Source: Lachnospiraceae bacterium
GTDB taxonomy: Bacteria > Bacillota > Clostridia > Lachnospirales > Lachnospiraceae
Reading direction: 5' to 3'
Length of the DNA: 56,360 bases
Assembly: GCA_014804445.1 (NCBI GenBank)
Contig: JAAUZU010000026.1
Location: 78,540 to 134,899, forward strand
Shown here: one piece after another, positions 44,229 through 53,083 of the stretch
Numbering within the stretch: position 1 is the first letter of the stretch
Layout: each line of letters begins with the position of its first letter
Notes under the pieces: model-generated
The model's database searches: none
Seen by the model: only the letters and a program-made list of their open reading frames with translations
Told to the model about the DNA's origin: nothing
Program-made: the position numbers and the translations under genes

Positions 44229-45044
44229 CTATTTTTCCAGATGTCCAATCAAATAATTCAATTCAAGAATATTACTAATTGCTGTATCATTGTCCCAAAA
44301 CTCATCTTGCTCAGCCAGTTCCGTATTAAATGGAGAATTCAATAGTGGCGGATAAAGAAAAATATCATAACCATCTTGTTCTTCCTTAAACTCAACATAT
44401 CTGTAATATTGCCTTTCCCCTGTAATGACGAACTCTATCATAACGTATTCTGCTTTGTCATATCCTCTAAGAAAATCTCCCAGATAAACATCATACGAAA
44501 ATCTATCCTGCACAGATGAAAATTCATTATAAAGATACTCGCATAATTTGTCTAAAAAAATCTTGTCTTCCACGGTTATATTGGGCAGACTATGTCTTGC
44601 TTCAATGTCATAATTTACTTTCGCACTTCCGAGCCACTCCATGGCATCTGTGTCGGATATGTCCCTTTCCGACAAACTATATCCCGGATAATTTCGAATG
44701 TATGGGCTAAGTTCATATCCCGTCGTTCCATTTATGGGCACTAAAAAAATACGCATACTTTCGCTGTCATAGTAAAAATTTGTTTCGACCTTTCCCGCTA
44801 TCTTATGTATTCCTGCAAAGCCAAAAAATCTATCATATGCAATTGCTTCTTCAACAAGATTTACACATTCAGAAAGACTCGGTAATTCGCTTTCTTTTTC
44901 TTCGACAATTGCATCTGCTTTTTTATAATATACATCAAAAGATTTTTCCTTGTTTTTCTCTTCTTGACAACCTGCGCATCCCGTTATGCCCACCCAGCAA
45001 AATACCATTAAAGCAAGAATTCTGACAAATGTTCTTAAACGCAT
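44229..45044 (-). CDS. Lipoprotein of unknown function
   Basis: 271 residues with a lipoprotein signal (VGITGCAGC, lipobox Cys 23). The mature protein is acidic and has no recognised domain; IFLVPINGTTGYELSPYIRN is the most distinctive part. AGGAG precedes the ATG. It lies between two Rhs relics, so it may be an immunity or accessory protein of a lost Rhs tip; that is inference from position. Confidence 0.78.
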   Translation of the reverse strand: MRLRTFVRILALMVFCWVGITGCAGCQEEKNKEKSFDVYYKKADAIVEEKESELPSLSECVNLVEEAIAYDRFFGFAGIHKIAGKVETNFYYDSESMRIFLVPINGTTGYELSPYIRNYPGYSLSERDISDTDAMEWLGSAKVNYDIEARHSLPNITVEDKIFLDKLCEYLYNEFSSVQDRFSYDVYLGDFLRGYDKAEYVMIEFVITGERQYYRYVEFKEEQDGYDIFLYPPLLNSPFNTELAEQDEFWDNDTAISNILELNYLIGHLEK

Positions 45045-45140
45045 ACTTTTCTCCTAAACCCCAAAATGAATCTGCTAAACCTATTTCAAATTCGCTGCCG
45101 CATTGTTACCGGACAATGTCACTAACGTATAGTAGAACTG

Positions 45141-45198
45141 AATCCACATAATTCACCGGCTCCACCACGCAGTATGCATAACAGTTCAGTGTGAGTCT
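45141..45198 (-). pseudogene. Rhs core relic (NPVNYVD region)
   Basis: The minus strand resembles LTLNRYVYCVGNPVNYVDPS of the Rhs ORF at 54.8 kb: it reads LTLNCYAYCVVEPVNYVDS, with a few changes. Flanking sequence is unrelated. There is no reading frame of useful length. Confidence 0.75.
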
Positions 45199-45242
45199 TG
45201 CATGCATGTAACATGGACTCCTTAAAATCGGCAAAATAAATA

Positions 45243-45719
45243 TCACTTACAACCTTTTAATATTAAAGAATGAATATCACTCGCGTTTAACCGTTCATTC
45301 AATTCAAATAATTTCAATAAGTTCCATAATACAATTTTAACTGCCATGTTGCTTGAACCGACAGAACCATGCCGTCCTCCTAAAATCTCAAGTGTTCCAC
45401 TCGGAAAAATATTTTGAGAATCCAACTCATTAAACACTTGTGTCATAGCAGAATCATATTTAACTTGAAATTTTGAACATTGATTTTCTGTGAATTTCAA
45501 ATTTAACATTGCATAATTACTTGCTGCTCTCGGAGCGATTCTCAATTCAAGACAAAGTATTCCATTGAACCAATGTATATTATCATTTGCATTGAACTCT
45601 AACAATTTATTTGAAGTTATAATGTTGCTTTCCTCAGGCATTTCGTTGATCCACAATCTCATTTTTCGATATGAATCTAAAATTTCATATTTGACCATAT
45701 TTATTAACCAATTCCTCAC
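45243..45719 (-). CDS. Hypothetical protein, immunity-like gene
   Basis: About 159 residues, not recognised. Soluble, mixed alpha/beta, with WFNGILCLELRIAPRAASNY and the Gly-rich EILGGRHGSVGSSNMAVKIV. I chose the GTG at 45719 because AGGA lies 8 bases before it and it follows the stop of the broken upstream gene by 10 bases; an ATG at 45698 is the alternative, while the frame above 45719 is out-of-frame sequence of the broken gene. Confidence 0.6.
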   Translation of the reverse strand: MRNWLINMVKYEILDSYRKMRLWINEMPEESNIITSNKLLEFNANDNIHWFNGILCLELRIAPRAASNYAMLNLKFTENQCSKFQVKYDSAMTQVFNELDSQNIFPSGTLEILGGRHGSVGSSNMAVKIVLWNLLKLFELNERLNASDIHSLILKGCK

Positions 45720-45729
45720 ATGTGTCTTC

Positions 45730-46031
45730 CTATTGATTTTCTCTCCCTTGTATGATGTGAGGTGAGTCATTTGGGCAACCCAAATCTATCCATAAATCTG
45801 TTAAATCCAGCAAACCATTAATATAATCATCATTTTTTACCCTTAATGCATTGCTTACAATAACAGCTCTTATTTTTCTGCCCTCAAAATCATCTTGCGC
45901 ATTTTCCTGCTCTGCTAATTCATCTAACAGATTACATCTTCTTCCCCCAACTGCCTTTCACATATCCCTTTATATAACAATTTCCAAGTAATTAGTAAAC
46001 CTAAGCGTTTAATATCCTCTATTTTAATCAT
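45730..46031 (-). pseudogene. Frameshifted DUF2247-like immunity gene
   Basis: The frame opens MIKIEDIKRLGLLITWKLLY and stops after 35 codons at EDVIC. The neighbouring frame then continues without a break: NLLDELAEQENAQDDFEG, VSNALRVKNDDYINGLLDLT and IDLGCPNDSPHIIQGREN. A single indel near 45929 would restore a protein of about 100 residues. The pattern WKLLYKGI...LDLTDLWIDLG recalls DUF2247, a family found beside toxins, but the match is from memory. Confidence 0.65.
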
Positions 46032-46105
46032 AGTCTTATCAATACTCCATTTATTGTTTCATTTTGTATGAGCATTCTCAGCTATTTTCATGAAAATTCA
46101 TGCTC

Positions 46106-46561
46106 CTACACAAACATCGGCTGAACCCAAACGGATTTTAATGCATTTGTATGATCCAGCACCATAATCAGGTTCTTAATCACTTTTACTGCTTCATCCC
46201 CTTCTTCTGCCCTTGGATTTCCAATACAATACCAACCAGATTTTTTATCAAAATATGATTTCCACATCTTATTTTTATCAATTCTCCACGTAAATCCGGC
46301 CTCAAACTCTTCCGCTAATCTCAGTTCTCCTTCTACCACATTTGGAACAAATAAATTTGCCTTTTTCCAACTTTTTATAGGACTAAATCCCCAAAAACAC
46401 TTGACATACATATCCGCCGAATCTACACCTAAATTCAAATATGCCATGGCTATATTAATGTCCGCATTAACAGATGGATGACAATCAAAGCTGTTTTCAC
46501 TTATAAAATATCTCACTTCTCTACTCTCGATTTTCCTACTTTTTATTATTTCAAATTTCAT
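46106..46561 (-). CDS. Hypothetical protein, immunity-like gene
   Basis: 151 residues, soluble, rich in Trp and Phe (YVKCFWGFSPIKSWKKANLF, GFTWRIDKNKMWKSYF), not recognised. GGGGAAAAA stands before the ATG. Size, solo nature and place among Rhs relics suggest an immunity protein; no toxin remains next to it. Confidence 0.68.
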   Translation of the reverse strand: MKFEIIKSRKIESREVRYFISENSFDCHPSVNADINIAMAYLNLGVDSADMYVKCFWGFSPIKSWKKANLFVPNVVEGELRLAEEFEAGFTWRIDKNKMWKSYFDKKSGWYCIGNPRAEEGDEAVKVIKNLIMVLDHTNALKSVWVQPMFV

Positions 46562-46636
46562 TTTTTCCCCACGAAGCTTACCATGTTATCGCTTTTTTCT
46601 TTTGAAAATACATATCCATAATATCTTATATCTCTT

Positions 46637-47011
46637 CTAGTTTTTCATAATGACCTCTTGGTCTATTTCATACTCTACCCTTTCCAGACTTATGTTTTCT
46701 GCATCTATTTGTGTCGAATCTGCTGTAATAATCTCTAATTCGTCTATAATGCCATTAATAACATGCAACAAAAACACTATCGGCGCCGCCGATTGTTGAA
46801 AAGCTCTCATTTCTACAGGCACTCTGACACGATATGGATAAGGTTCCATTTTGCCCTCTATTTTAAATTTTATGGAAATAAAGGAATACTCTTGCCTATA
46901 AATAATGTTTGCTTTTGTAAGTTGTTTTAATAAAATATCTCTACCTTGAAATTTAACATTCATTAAGGCAGCAATCCATTGTGATTCTTTTGCATTTAAT
47001 TTTCGACACAT
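46637..47011 (-). CDS. DUF6984-like protein, probable immunity protein
   Basis: 124 residues. The pattern NVKFQGRDILLKQLTKANI, then YPYRVRVPVEMRAFQQ and PIVFLLHVINGIIDELEIIT, fits DUF6984 as I recall it, a family common in toxin-immunity loci. GGATGGAA precedes the ATG. It follows the next gene upstream by 14 bases. Confidence 0.68.
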   Translation of the reverse strand: MCRKLNAKESQWIAALMNVKFQGRDILLKQLTKANIIYRQEYSFISIKFKIEGKMEPYPYRVRVPVEMRAFQQSAAPIVFLLHVINGIIDELEIITADSTQIDAENISLERVEYEIDQEVIMKN

Positions 47012-47025
47012 ATTATTCCATCCAA

Positions 47026-47322
47026 TTATTTTTTCTTGTCCACCATATCAACCTTTATTCCTTTTGCAATTGCATATTCATTTATTCTTTTTATTAAAAT
47101 TTCCCTATATATAACTTCGGCTGAATGAATTTCACGTTTACCATTATCATATTTATATTCTGGAAATATAATAAAATTAATTTGGTCCATTTTTTTGATT
47201 ATATATTCATTTCCTTCAAATTCTCCATTCCTAATATGAAATGATGTGATAAAACTCATAATATCATCATATAAATCTTGTGTGTTAATTTCTGACTGTA
47301 AAAAACTTTTTATTACATTCAT
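47026..47322 (-). CDS. Hypothetical small protein
   Basis: 98 residues from the ATG at 47322, which has AAGGAGG 7 bases upstream. The longer frame to 47388 adds a Cys-x2-Cys but no ribosome site and would overlap the lipoprotein gene. Sequence such as YREILIKRINEYAIAKGIKV is helical. Not recognised; probable member of the immunity-gene array. Confidence 0.62.
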   Translation of the reverse strand: MNVIKSFLQSEINTQDLYDDIMSFITSFHIRNGEFEGNEYIIKKMDQINFIIFPEYKYDNGKREIHSAEVIYREILIKRINEYAIAKGIKVDMVDKKK

Positions 47323-47369
47323 CTGATCCCTCCTTCTGCCGCAGTTGGAGCAAATAATCTTCTTTATTC

Positions 47370-48713
47370 TCATTTTTCTTGCACCCAAAAAGATTTATAA
47401 AGTTTTTGATTCCCGCTCCATGTTGCAAAGTATGTAATACCATGATTCCATGTAATATACATATACTCTTGTGTGCCCATAAGCTCCTCCGGATACAAAT
47501 TATATTTTCTTACATCACCATCTACTGCAATAAATTCATGATAATTATTTTGAATGGTATATCTATCCTCCAAACCTTCTTCTGTGCATACCAATCGATA
47601 CTCAAAATATCCATAATGCTCTCTTTGTTTCTGATTCCAAATCTCTAAAAATTCTTCTGTTGGAGGAAACACTTCTGTCTCCATAAAAATTTCAAGATAT
47701 TCTTCATAGTGTCCCATCATATAAATATTTTTCCCGTCCACGTAAAAATATCCGATTGGAAAATCAGAAGCATATTCACAGTCCAAAGAATCCGTGTCAC
47801 CATGATTATCACACTTCCCCTGCAGGTTCGTTAATACAATTTCAAAATAATTATCTAATTTGGTATCCGGCAATTTTCGTATCCGTAATGTTGCATTTCC
47901 ACTAAAAATATCTATGATGTGCAATTCACACTGCACATCCACCTCTATTTCGTCTTTGTCCATCGGATAGAAAAATGCAGGCTCTTGCATAAATATATCT
48001 GCTATATAATATTCTTTTCCAAGACTCCACTCTGGATATATAATAAATTTTAATCCTTCTTCTGTTATTGCAAAATCATACAAAGGTCCTTCTTCTGACA
48101 AATATGCATCCAGATACTCTTTCACCCCTTCCCTTCCGCCAACCATGTCTATGAATTCATCTTCCTGTATACAGCCAATATCCGCTGCCAATCTTTCTTT
48201 CACTACGTCTTTTTCAATGTAATCTTCCAAACTTATTATTTCACCCGTTCGCAAATCAAAATTAAGCATGGAAGGTACTTTTTCACGTGAAAACTCGTAA
48301 TGGTCTCCTTCAAAAATAATAGACAAATAATCGTTTCCCACATAACTGATTTCATATCTTACGCTTGCGTTATATCTGGAATCACTCCAAGTAAAATAGT
48401 CTTCCAGCACTACATATTCAAATATTTGTCGGTTAATTTTATTCAGAATTTCGGGCGTTCTGTAACCATTTTCATTGCTAAATCTAATCTGCGGGTAATG
48501 AATTTGTATATCAATTAAGTCAATCTGTTCTGTTCGTTGAAAAACGCAATCATATATATCGATTCCAAAATCCTCTGCATTTAACAGAATCTCCATCTCC
48601 TCAATACTGGCAGCACTATCAGCTTTTATATTATCTTCTTCATCTGCGCTATACGCGCAGCCTGCTATTAATACAGAGAGCAAAACAAAACATATTACAA
48701 TCCTATTTTTCAT
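47370..48713 (-). CDS. Lipoprotein with DUF3298/DUF4163-like region
   Basis: 447 residues. Lipoprotein signal (VLIAGCAYS, Cys 19). Residues 60-200 have the DUF4163/DUF3298 style: an NKINRQIFEYV helix, VRYEISYVGNDYLSIIFEG strand, then LNFDLRTGEIISLEDYI, as in RsiV-like outer domains. The later half is beta-rich and not recognised. Strong AGGAAGGAG. It is anchored outside the membrane; role unknown. Confidence 0.78.
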   Translation of the reverse strand: MKNRIVICFVLLSVLIAGCAYSADEEDNIKADSAASIEEMEILLNAEDFGIDIYDCVFQRTEQIDLIDIQIHYPQIRFSNENGYRTPEILNKINRQIFEYVVLEDYFTWSDSRYNASVRYEISYVGNDYLSIIFEGDHYEFSREKVPSMLNFDLRTGEIISLEDYIEKDVVKERLAADIGCIQEDEFIDMVGGREGVKEYLDAYLSEEGPLYDFAITEEGLKFIIYPEWSLGKEYYIADIFMQEPAFFYPMDKDEIEVDVQCELHIIDIFSGNATLRIRKLPDTKLDNYFEIVLTNLQGKCDNHGDTDSLDCEYASDFPIGYFYVDGKNIYMMGHYEEYLEIFMETEVFPPTEEFLEIWNQKQREHYGYFEYRLVCTEEGLEDRYTIQNNYHEFIAVDGDVRKYNLYPEELMGTQEYMYITWNHGITYFATWSGNQKLYKSFWVQEK

Positions 48714-48744
48714 ACACGTCTGCTCCTTCCTGCTACTGCTGCTT

Positions 48745-48919
48745 CTATTGAATCATACCCTTCCCGATACTTTCAAGTGAAATATATATCGTCCCATCTC
48801 CCTCATCAGTGTCATATCCGACTACTTTTATAAATTGTTCACCTTTTTCCGTAACAGTTATCTGAATTTCACAGTTTTCTCCCCTGAAAACATATTCCAA
48901 CGCATATTTTAGTTCCCCC
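48745..48919 (-). other. Out-of-frame 3' continuation of the secreted protein gene
   Basis: After the C5 tract at 48915-48919 the other frame reads ELKYALEYVFRGENCEIQIT, then VTEKGEQFIKVVGYDTDEGD, to a stop at 48745. Adding one base to the tract would fuse it to the preceding gene. It is more likely the original C-terminus than a gene of its own, since it lacks a ribosome binding site. Confidence 0.6.
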
Positions 48920-49781
48920 ACATATCGAAATTTTTGTATGTTATCCATCCAGTATAAAGCCCTCCCGTTTCCACTATATCTTCCAGCCATAAGGTATATC
49001 CTCCTGCCTCCATCCGTATGCCATCACCATTCGCATATAAGTATATCCCCTCTTCAACAGAAGGCATTTCCAATGTATTCCAGTCACCCACATTCTCTCT
49101 ATAAACCGCCAGATGCTGATAGAAATTACATAAAACACAGCGCTGCAGTAAACCAAGCTTACTTTCAAAGTATTCCTTCTCCGGATATTCATCCGTGCTG
49201 CCTGTTTCTTCTCTTTCCATGGTAAAGACTACTCCATCCGCCACTTCTCCTCCCAGGTGAAAGTATACTTTTCCCGCGCCATTTAACAGCAGACATGGAA
49301 AATACCTGCTGCCTTCCGCCCTGAACTCCATCTCATATATCCCCCCTTCCCCCATATATTTTTCTTGTCCCGGACTCGCCAGACTTGTCGGAAGCTGATA
49401 AAAATCTATAATGTCCCTGTCGCTGATTCTCCTGCTGTACCGGAATTCATACTTCTCATCCTCAAACAGAATATACGCCTTTCCATCTTCGCAGCAAATT
49501 TCCAATTTCTCTCCGAGATAATCCCCTGCGGGCTTTCTCGAAGAGAACCCTGTGCGCGGCAGATAGAAATCTTCCAATACCCACGTCCCCATGGCCTCTC
49601 CCAGCAGCCCTTCCTGCATTGTGATTTCCCGCAGCATGGCATCTTCCACAGAAGTATTCCTTACGGCCATTCTTCCTGTATGTTTTTTGGAACCCTCCAA
49701 ATGAATTGCTGTATTTTCTACATGATAGCCGCTTAACAAAACAGCCAGCCCCACAATAAGCGGGATTATCCTTATACTCAT
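48909..49781 (-). CDS. Secreted protein, probably frameshifted near its 3' end
   Basis: 290 residues from the ATG at 49781 (AGAGAGGGAA upstream). It has a signal-like N-terminus, IIPLIVGLAVLLSGYHVEN. LSGYH looks like a lipobox whose Cys changed to Tyr; neighbouring lipoproteins have LAGCH at that place. The body has GTWVLEDFYLPRTGF and later YLGEKLEICCEDGKAYI, similar in order to the lipoprotein at 51.7-52.7 kb. The frame ends at a C5 tract and a coherent sequence continues in another frame to 48745. Confidence 0.68.
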   Translation of the reverse strand: MSIRIIPLIVGLAVLLSGYHVENTAIHLEGSKKHTGRMAVRNTSVEDAMLREITMQEGLLGEAMGTWVLEDFYLPRTGFSSRKPAGDYLGEKLEICCEDGKAYILFEDEKYEFRYSRRISDRDIIDFYQLPTSLASPGQEKYMGEGGIYEMEFRAEGSRYFPCLLLNGAGKVYFHLGGEVADGVVFTMEREETGSTDEYPEKEYFESKLGLLQRCVLCNFYQHLAVYRENVGDWNTLEMPSVEEGIYLYANGDGIRMEAGGYTLWLEDIVETGGLYTGWITYKNFDMWGN

Positions 49782-49796
49782 TTCGTTCCCTCTCTC

Positions 49797-49880
49797 TGCG
49801 CGGCACCAATCCCTCCGCATATGTGCGGTTCACGTCACTGATATACTCGATAAACTCGTAGTCCTTCTCTTTCCCCGATG
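49797..49880 (-). pseudogene. Rhs relic (EYISDVNRTYAE region)
   Basis: The minus strand reads KDYEFIEYISDVNRTYAEGL, nearly the same as ENYELIEYITDVNRTYAEVL at the start of the Rhs fragment at 55.2 kb. It directly precedes the secreted-protein gene, as a scar of an Rhs junction. Confidence 0.82.
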
Positions 49881-49895
49881 TCTTTATCAGGCTTA

Positions 49896-50285
49896 TCAGG
49901 TATTCTTCTTTTTCTTCGCATTTTCCATAAATTCAGCAATTAGTTTATCACTTTCTCTACAATAATTAATATCTGTAATCTCACTGTATTTTTCCTTTAC
50001 AAATGACAGCAACATCCTTATAGTTTCCAGTCCCTGATGAGGATTGACATTTAAATTTCCTTTTACGCATGCTATCCAGCCCACATAATATGCTTCATTT
50101 TCTTTTTTAAATCTAATGCATACATCACATGCATCATCATAGGGTTCAAATCCAACGCTAATATCTATCTCCTGACTGGAATAAACAATCAGATGATTAT
50201 CCATGATATTTTTCGTATACCCTTTGTCTTCCAAAAAACTTGCATATCGAACTATTTCCTGCTTTTCATATTCACTCATTACCAT
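49896..50285 (-). CDS. Hypothetical protein, immunity-like gene
   Basis: 129 residues, soluble alpha/beta. NHLIVYSSQEIDISVGFEPYD, rather than any catalytic motif, dominates; WIACVKGNLNVNPHQGLETI follows, then a basic tail. Similar layouts occur among SUKH/Imm families, but I cannot name one. GAGGT stands 7 bases before the ATG. It follows the Cys-rich gene by 10 bases. Confidence 0.65.
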   Translation of the reverse strand: MVMSEYEKQEIVRYASFLEDKGYTKNIMDNHLIVYSSQEIDISVGFEPYDDACDVCIRFKKENEAYYVGWIACVKGNLNVNPHQGLETIRMLLSFVKEKYSEITDINYCRESDKLIAEFMENAKKKKNT

Positions 50286-50295
50286 GCCATTTACC

Positions 50296-50772
50296 TCACT
50301 TTATAACCCCTCGGTTCCTTAGCGTATCTTCGATCCTTTTTCTCTTTTGAATACTATTTAATCTCTTCCATATTTCATGTGTTACAATGGGTACCTCAAT
50401 CTCTACTATTTTTTCTGGTTCAAGAAGATCTGCCTCAAAAACGTATGAATCACAAAAAATACATTTTCTTTTATTACTGCCAAAATTTATTGAATAATTT
50501 AATATTGGGTCACATGTAATTGAAAACAAATCATCAATTAACATATTTTCTGCATATTTACCATGTTCTAACATAATCTTACTTAACAATGCAATAAATT
50601 CATTGTAAACACTATCCTCCTTCAAATCAATAAAAGCATATTTTCTCCCTTCGTCATATATAATTAATTTTTCACCATACAAAAAGTCAGATAAATAGAA
50701 AAGAGCATTTGCCTTCCCACATTGAGTACACCGCACAACTTCTCTTCTTACTTTAATTTTTTTTAATTTCAT
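50296..50772 (-). CDS. Hypothetical zinc-ribbon protein
   Basis: 158 residues. CTQCGKANALFYL near the N-terminus and KCIFCDSYVFEAD near residue 102 form two Cys-x2-Cys knuckles, a likely zinc ribbon. Between them is a helical part with EFIALLSKIMLEHGKYAE. Not recognised. It lies in the immunity-gene array; function unknown. Confidence 0.66.
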   Translation of the reverse strand: MKLKKIKVRREVVRCTQCGKANALFYLSDFLYGEKLIIYDEGRKYAFIDLKEDSVYNEFIALLSKIMLEHGKYAENMLIDDLFSITCDPILNYSINFGSNKRKCIFCDSYVFEADLLEPEKIVEIEVPIVTHEIWKRLNSIQKRKRIEDTLRNRGVIK

Positions 50773-50843
50773 TTTTTATCCACTTTCTACTCTACCGGTA
50801 CTACGATTTTAGGTGTTAAATATTTCCTTACATACCAAATTCC

Positions 50844-51104
50844 TTATAAATCCTTCATAAAAATATTGCTTGGTGTTGTCTTTGTTAACAAAAATTCTCT
50901 GATATTTTGTAATATTTCCCTCTTTTTTCCTGTGTCAACTATGACATCCTCGTAAGGCTTTTCCCAATGAGTGATTAATTTAGGTTCTAGCAAAAAGTAA
51001 TCTTCGCGAAAATCCATTTCAATGACCATTTTCTTTTCGCCTTCATAATATTCCAAGCAATAAAAATGCGGTATTTTTATACTGTACTTTTGAAAATTAT
51101 TCAT
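50844..51104 (-). CDS. Small immunity-like protein (Imm74-like)
   Basis: 86 residues. CLEYYEGEKKMVIEMDFRED is followed by ITHWEKPYEDVIVDTGKKRE and ILQNIREFLL. The order (short strands, W-x-P-P/Y, then a C-terminal helix) recalls the Imm74 family, from memory only. It starts 9 bases after the next gene upstream. Confidence 0.6.
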   Translation of the reverse strand: MNNFQKYSIKIPHFYCLEYYEGEKKMVIEMDFREDYFLLEPKLITHWEKPYEDVIVDTGKKREILQNIREFLLTKTTPSNIFMKDL

Positions 51105-51113
51105 ACTCCTCCA

Positions 51114-51542
51114 TTACTTCATAATTTCTAATTGTCCAAAACATTTTTCAATATGTTTTTCCAATAATGGTATATCTTGTATTGCTTGTTCACAATACCA
51201 TTTATATTTATCATTTCCCAAATACTTCTGTTCGTTATAAACAATTTTCTTCTCCTGACATTCTTTACGCATATTTTCCACAAAAGCAAGTGTAAGTAAA
51301 TAATTTCCTTTTCTAGATAATGGGTCCATAAATACTTTCCATGCATTTTTTCCTTCAAAACTTGCCACACATTTTTCAAGTATTTTCATTTTCCCATCTA
51401 TGCTAGTGTTACTTACCCTAAAAACCAATAGGGGTATATTTTTGTATATATCTTCAGACGAAAACATGTTATATCTCATCCACGTAATAGGAATTTTTTC
51501 ATGAATAAATTTTCCTATCATTTTTTCTTCTCTCTGGCTCAT
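51114..51542 (-). CDS. Hypothetical protein, immunity-like gene
   Basis: 142 residues from the ATG at 51542 (GGGGAGG upstream). Soluble and helical, with VFMDPLSRKGNYLLTLAFVE and a Lys-rich C-terminus. It immediately follows the truncated Rhs/toxin tail at 51555, so it may be the immunity gene for that lost toxin. Not recognised. Confidence 0.65.
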   Translation of the reverse strand: MSQREEKMIGKFIHEKIPITWMRYNMFSSEDIYKNIPLLVFRVSNTSIDGKMKILEKCVASFEGKNAWKVFMDPLSRKGNYLLTLAFVENMRKECQEKKIVYNEQKYLGNDKYKWYCEQAIQDIPLLEKHIEKCFGQLEIMK

Positions 51543-51554
51543 AGCCACCTCCCC

Positions 51555-51700
51555 TTATTGTACTGTAAATACATGAAATCCATCAGGATTAATTTCTCTT
51601 AACGCCCTAAAATAATCCGCTTTAGGAATTGGCACAGCAAGTTGGTGGTAGAGAGCTTCAGCACTGTCGCCTGCTGGTATATGCCGACACCCCACATGCG
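51555..51700 (-). pseudogene. Rhs linker joined to the last residues of a lost toxin domain
   Basis: On the minus strand a stretch like the Rhs linker (GDSAEALYHQL, compare ATAPKPSTTSLQ nucleotide alignment at 54206-54270) leads into AVPIPKADYFRALREINPDG and FHVFTVQ, then TAA. The end looks like the C-terminus of a toxin domain, with most of the domain deleted. An intact small gene follows 12 bases later. Confidence 0.7.
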
Positions 51701-51737
51701 ACAAGACCGCTTACGCCTCCCTCTCCGGATATCACAC

Positions 51738-52730
51738 CTAATTTTTATTTAACATAAACCACCCCTGCTCAATATGGACAATCACTCTCTGCTCATCAAC
51801 CAATACAACAGGAAATACATAATTATCCTCACACTCTATAAATACCACATTAAGCATGTCATCGTAAAGGCTCAGTTCATCGTGAATCTCCCATTCGTCT
51901 TCAAATTCTTTTTTGGGAACTTTCTCTTCAAGGATGCTTCTGATGGAATAAATTTGATTGTCTATTTCAAGTTCCGCACTGCCAATGACAATTCTCTTGT
52001 CCAACCAGTTTTCAGCATAAAAATCACTGCCATTCAGCTCATCTATTCTTTCCTGATAGACTATCCTCACTTCTTCAATCTCTTTCCAGCCCCCTTCATA
52101 ACTGTTGTCATAGCTGTCCAAAAAGGCGACCTGCCATTCCCCCATAATACTGCTTCTGTCCAAATCAGGATTACAGTAGGCGAATGGCTCCAGCAGGTAA
52201 TAACCGGGCGGGAAACCGTATGCCAGATGGCCTTCGTCTAAAATGACGGCATGATCCACGCATGTCTTTTCTCCTTTTCGGTAAAAGCGGATAAACGGCA
52301 TATATTCTTCACCCCAAATATCATATACCAATCCCCAATTTGAATCATGCTGCAACCATGAATCCTCGTAATTTATATAATCAATTTCAGCATAATCATA
52401 CTCCTGCGTCCTCCATCCTAATTCATATGGCCAGTACCAAATGCTTGTTTCTATGCTGTTATCCCCTATGATTACCGTTCTGCCAAGATAGTGATATGAA
52501 TAATAGTCAGTGCGCGACATTTGGGATATTGCAACAATGCCGGTAACCTTCCATTTTCCTTCAAATAAATTGTCTGTCTCCGCATTTTCCTGTTCTATAT
52601 CCGTATTTTCTAATCCGTATTCCGTGCCTTGGGTCTTTATGGACGTTTGGAAACTTGTATGGCAGCCAGCCAGCAGAGTAATCAGCAATATCAATATCGC
52701 CGGCAGACCTATTTTCCCTATTACTTTCAT
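51738..52730 (-). CDS. Lipoprotein with two similar beta-rich halves
   Basis: 330 residues. Lipobox LITLLAGCHTS (Cys 23). The first half has GKWKVTGIVAISQ, then YLGRTVIIGDNSIETS; the second has GEWQVAFLDSYDNSYEGGW, then WLDKRIVIGSAELEID. This suggests an internal duplication of a lipocalin-like unit. GGAGG before the ATG. It lies between Rhs relics and resembles the secreted protein at 49 kb; a role in protection or as an accessory is possible but unproven. Confidence 0.76.
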   Translation of the reverse strand: MKVIGKIGLPAILILLITLLAGCHTSFQTSIKTQGTEYGLENTDIEQENAETDNLFEGKWKVTGIVAISQMSRTDYYSYHYLGRTVIIGDNSIETSIWYWPYELGWRTQEYDYAEIDYINYEDSWLQHDSNWGLVYDIWGEEYMPFIRFYRKGEKTCVDHAVILDEGHLAYGFPPGYYLLEPFAYCNPDLDRSSIMGEWQVAFLDSYDNSYEGGWKEIEEVRIVYQERIDELNGSDFYAENWLDKRIVIGSAELEIDNQIYSIRSILEEKVPKKEFEDEWEIHDELSLYDDMLNVVFIECEDNYVFPVVLVDEQRVIVHIEQGWFMLNKN

Positions 52731-52775
52731 GCTTTACCTCCATCAGCAGATTTTGTGTTGTAAAAACCCTTCTTA

Positions 52776-52995
52776 TCACCTGATATATTCTGCCATATCA
52801 CCATATCCATATTTTTCCAAAAACTCTTTATATCTGTCTTTCACTTCATCGTCAGAATATAGGTCTGTATAATCTTCAAAATACTCATTTTCCAAGAATA
52901 ACATTGCTTCTGCAGTGCTTCTTTTCCGTGATGCGGTTGATGGCGTCGTATACATAGGTGGACTGTTACCCCTCGTCATAAGCATAGAATACTAC
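52776..52995 (-). pseudogene. Rhs repeat relic with a stop codon, joined to an acidic tail
   Basis: One frame reads FYAYDEG, TAA, then QSTYVYDAINRITEKKH, a clear Rhs/YD repeat interrupted by a stop. Another frame continues to AEAMLFLENEYFEDYTDLYS and ends DMAEYIR. These are probably the junction of an Rhs repeat and the end of a lost tip or immunity gene. Confidence 0.68.
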
Positions 52996-53083
52996 ATCGC
53001 ACATATTTTTCACCATTCCGCTTAATTTGTTAATTTTCTCTACATCAAGCTTCTACGTAAATATTTTTTCTTATATGCCTTCT

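Noticed and set aside
48745..48990. Separate 81-residue gene
   Set aside because: It overlaps the secreted-protein gene, has no ribosome binding site, and its first part is a shadow; the later part fits as a frameshifted C-terminus.
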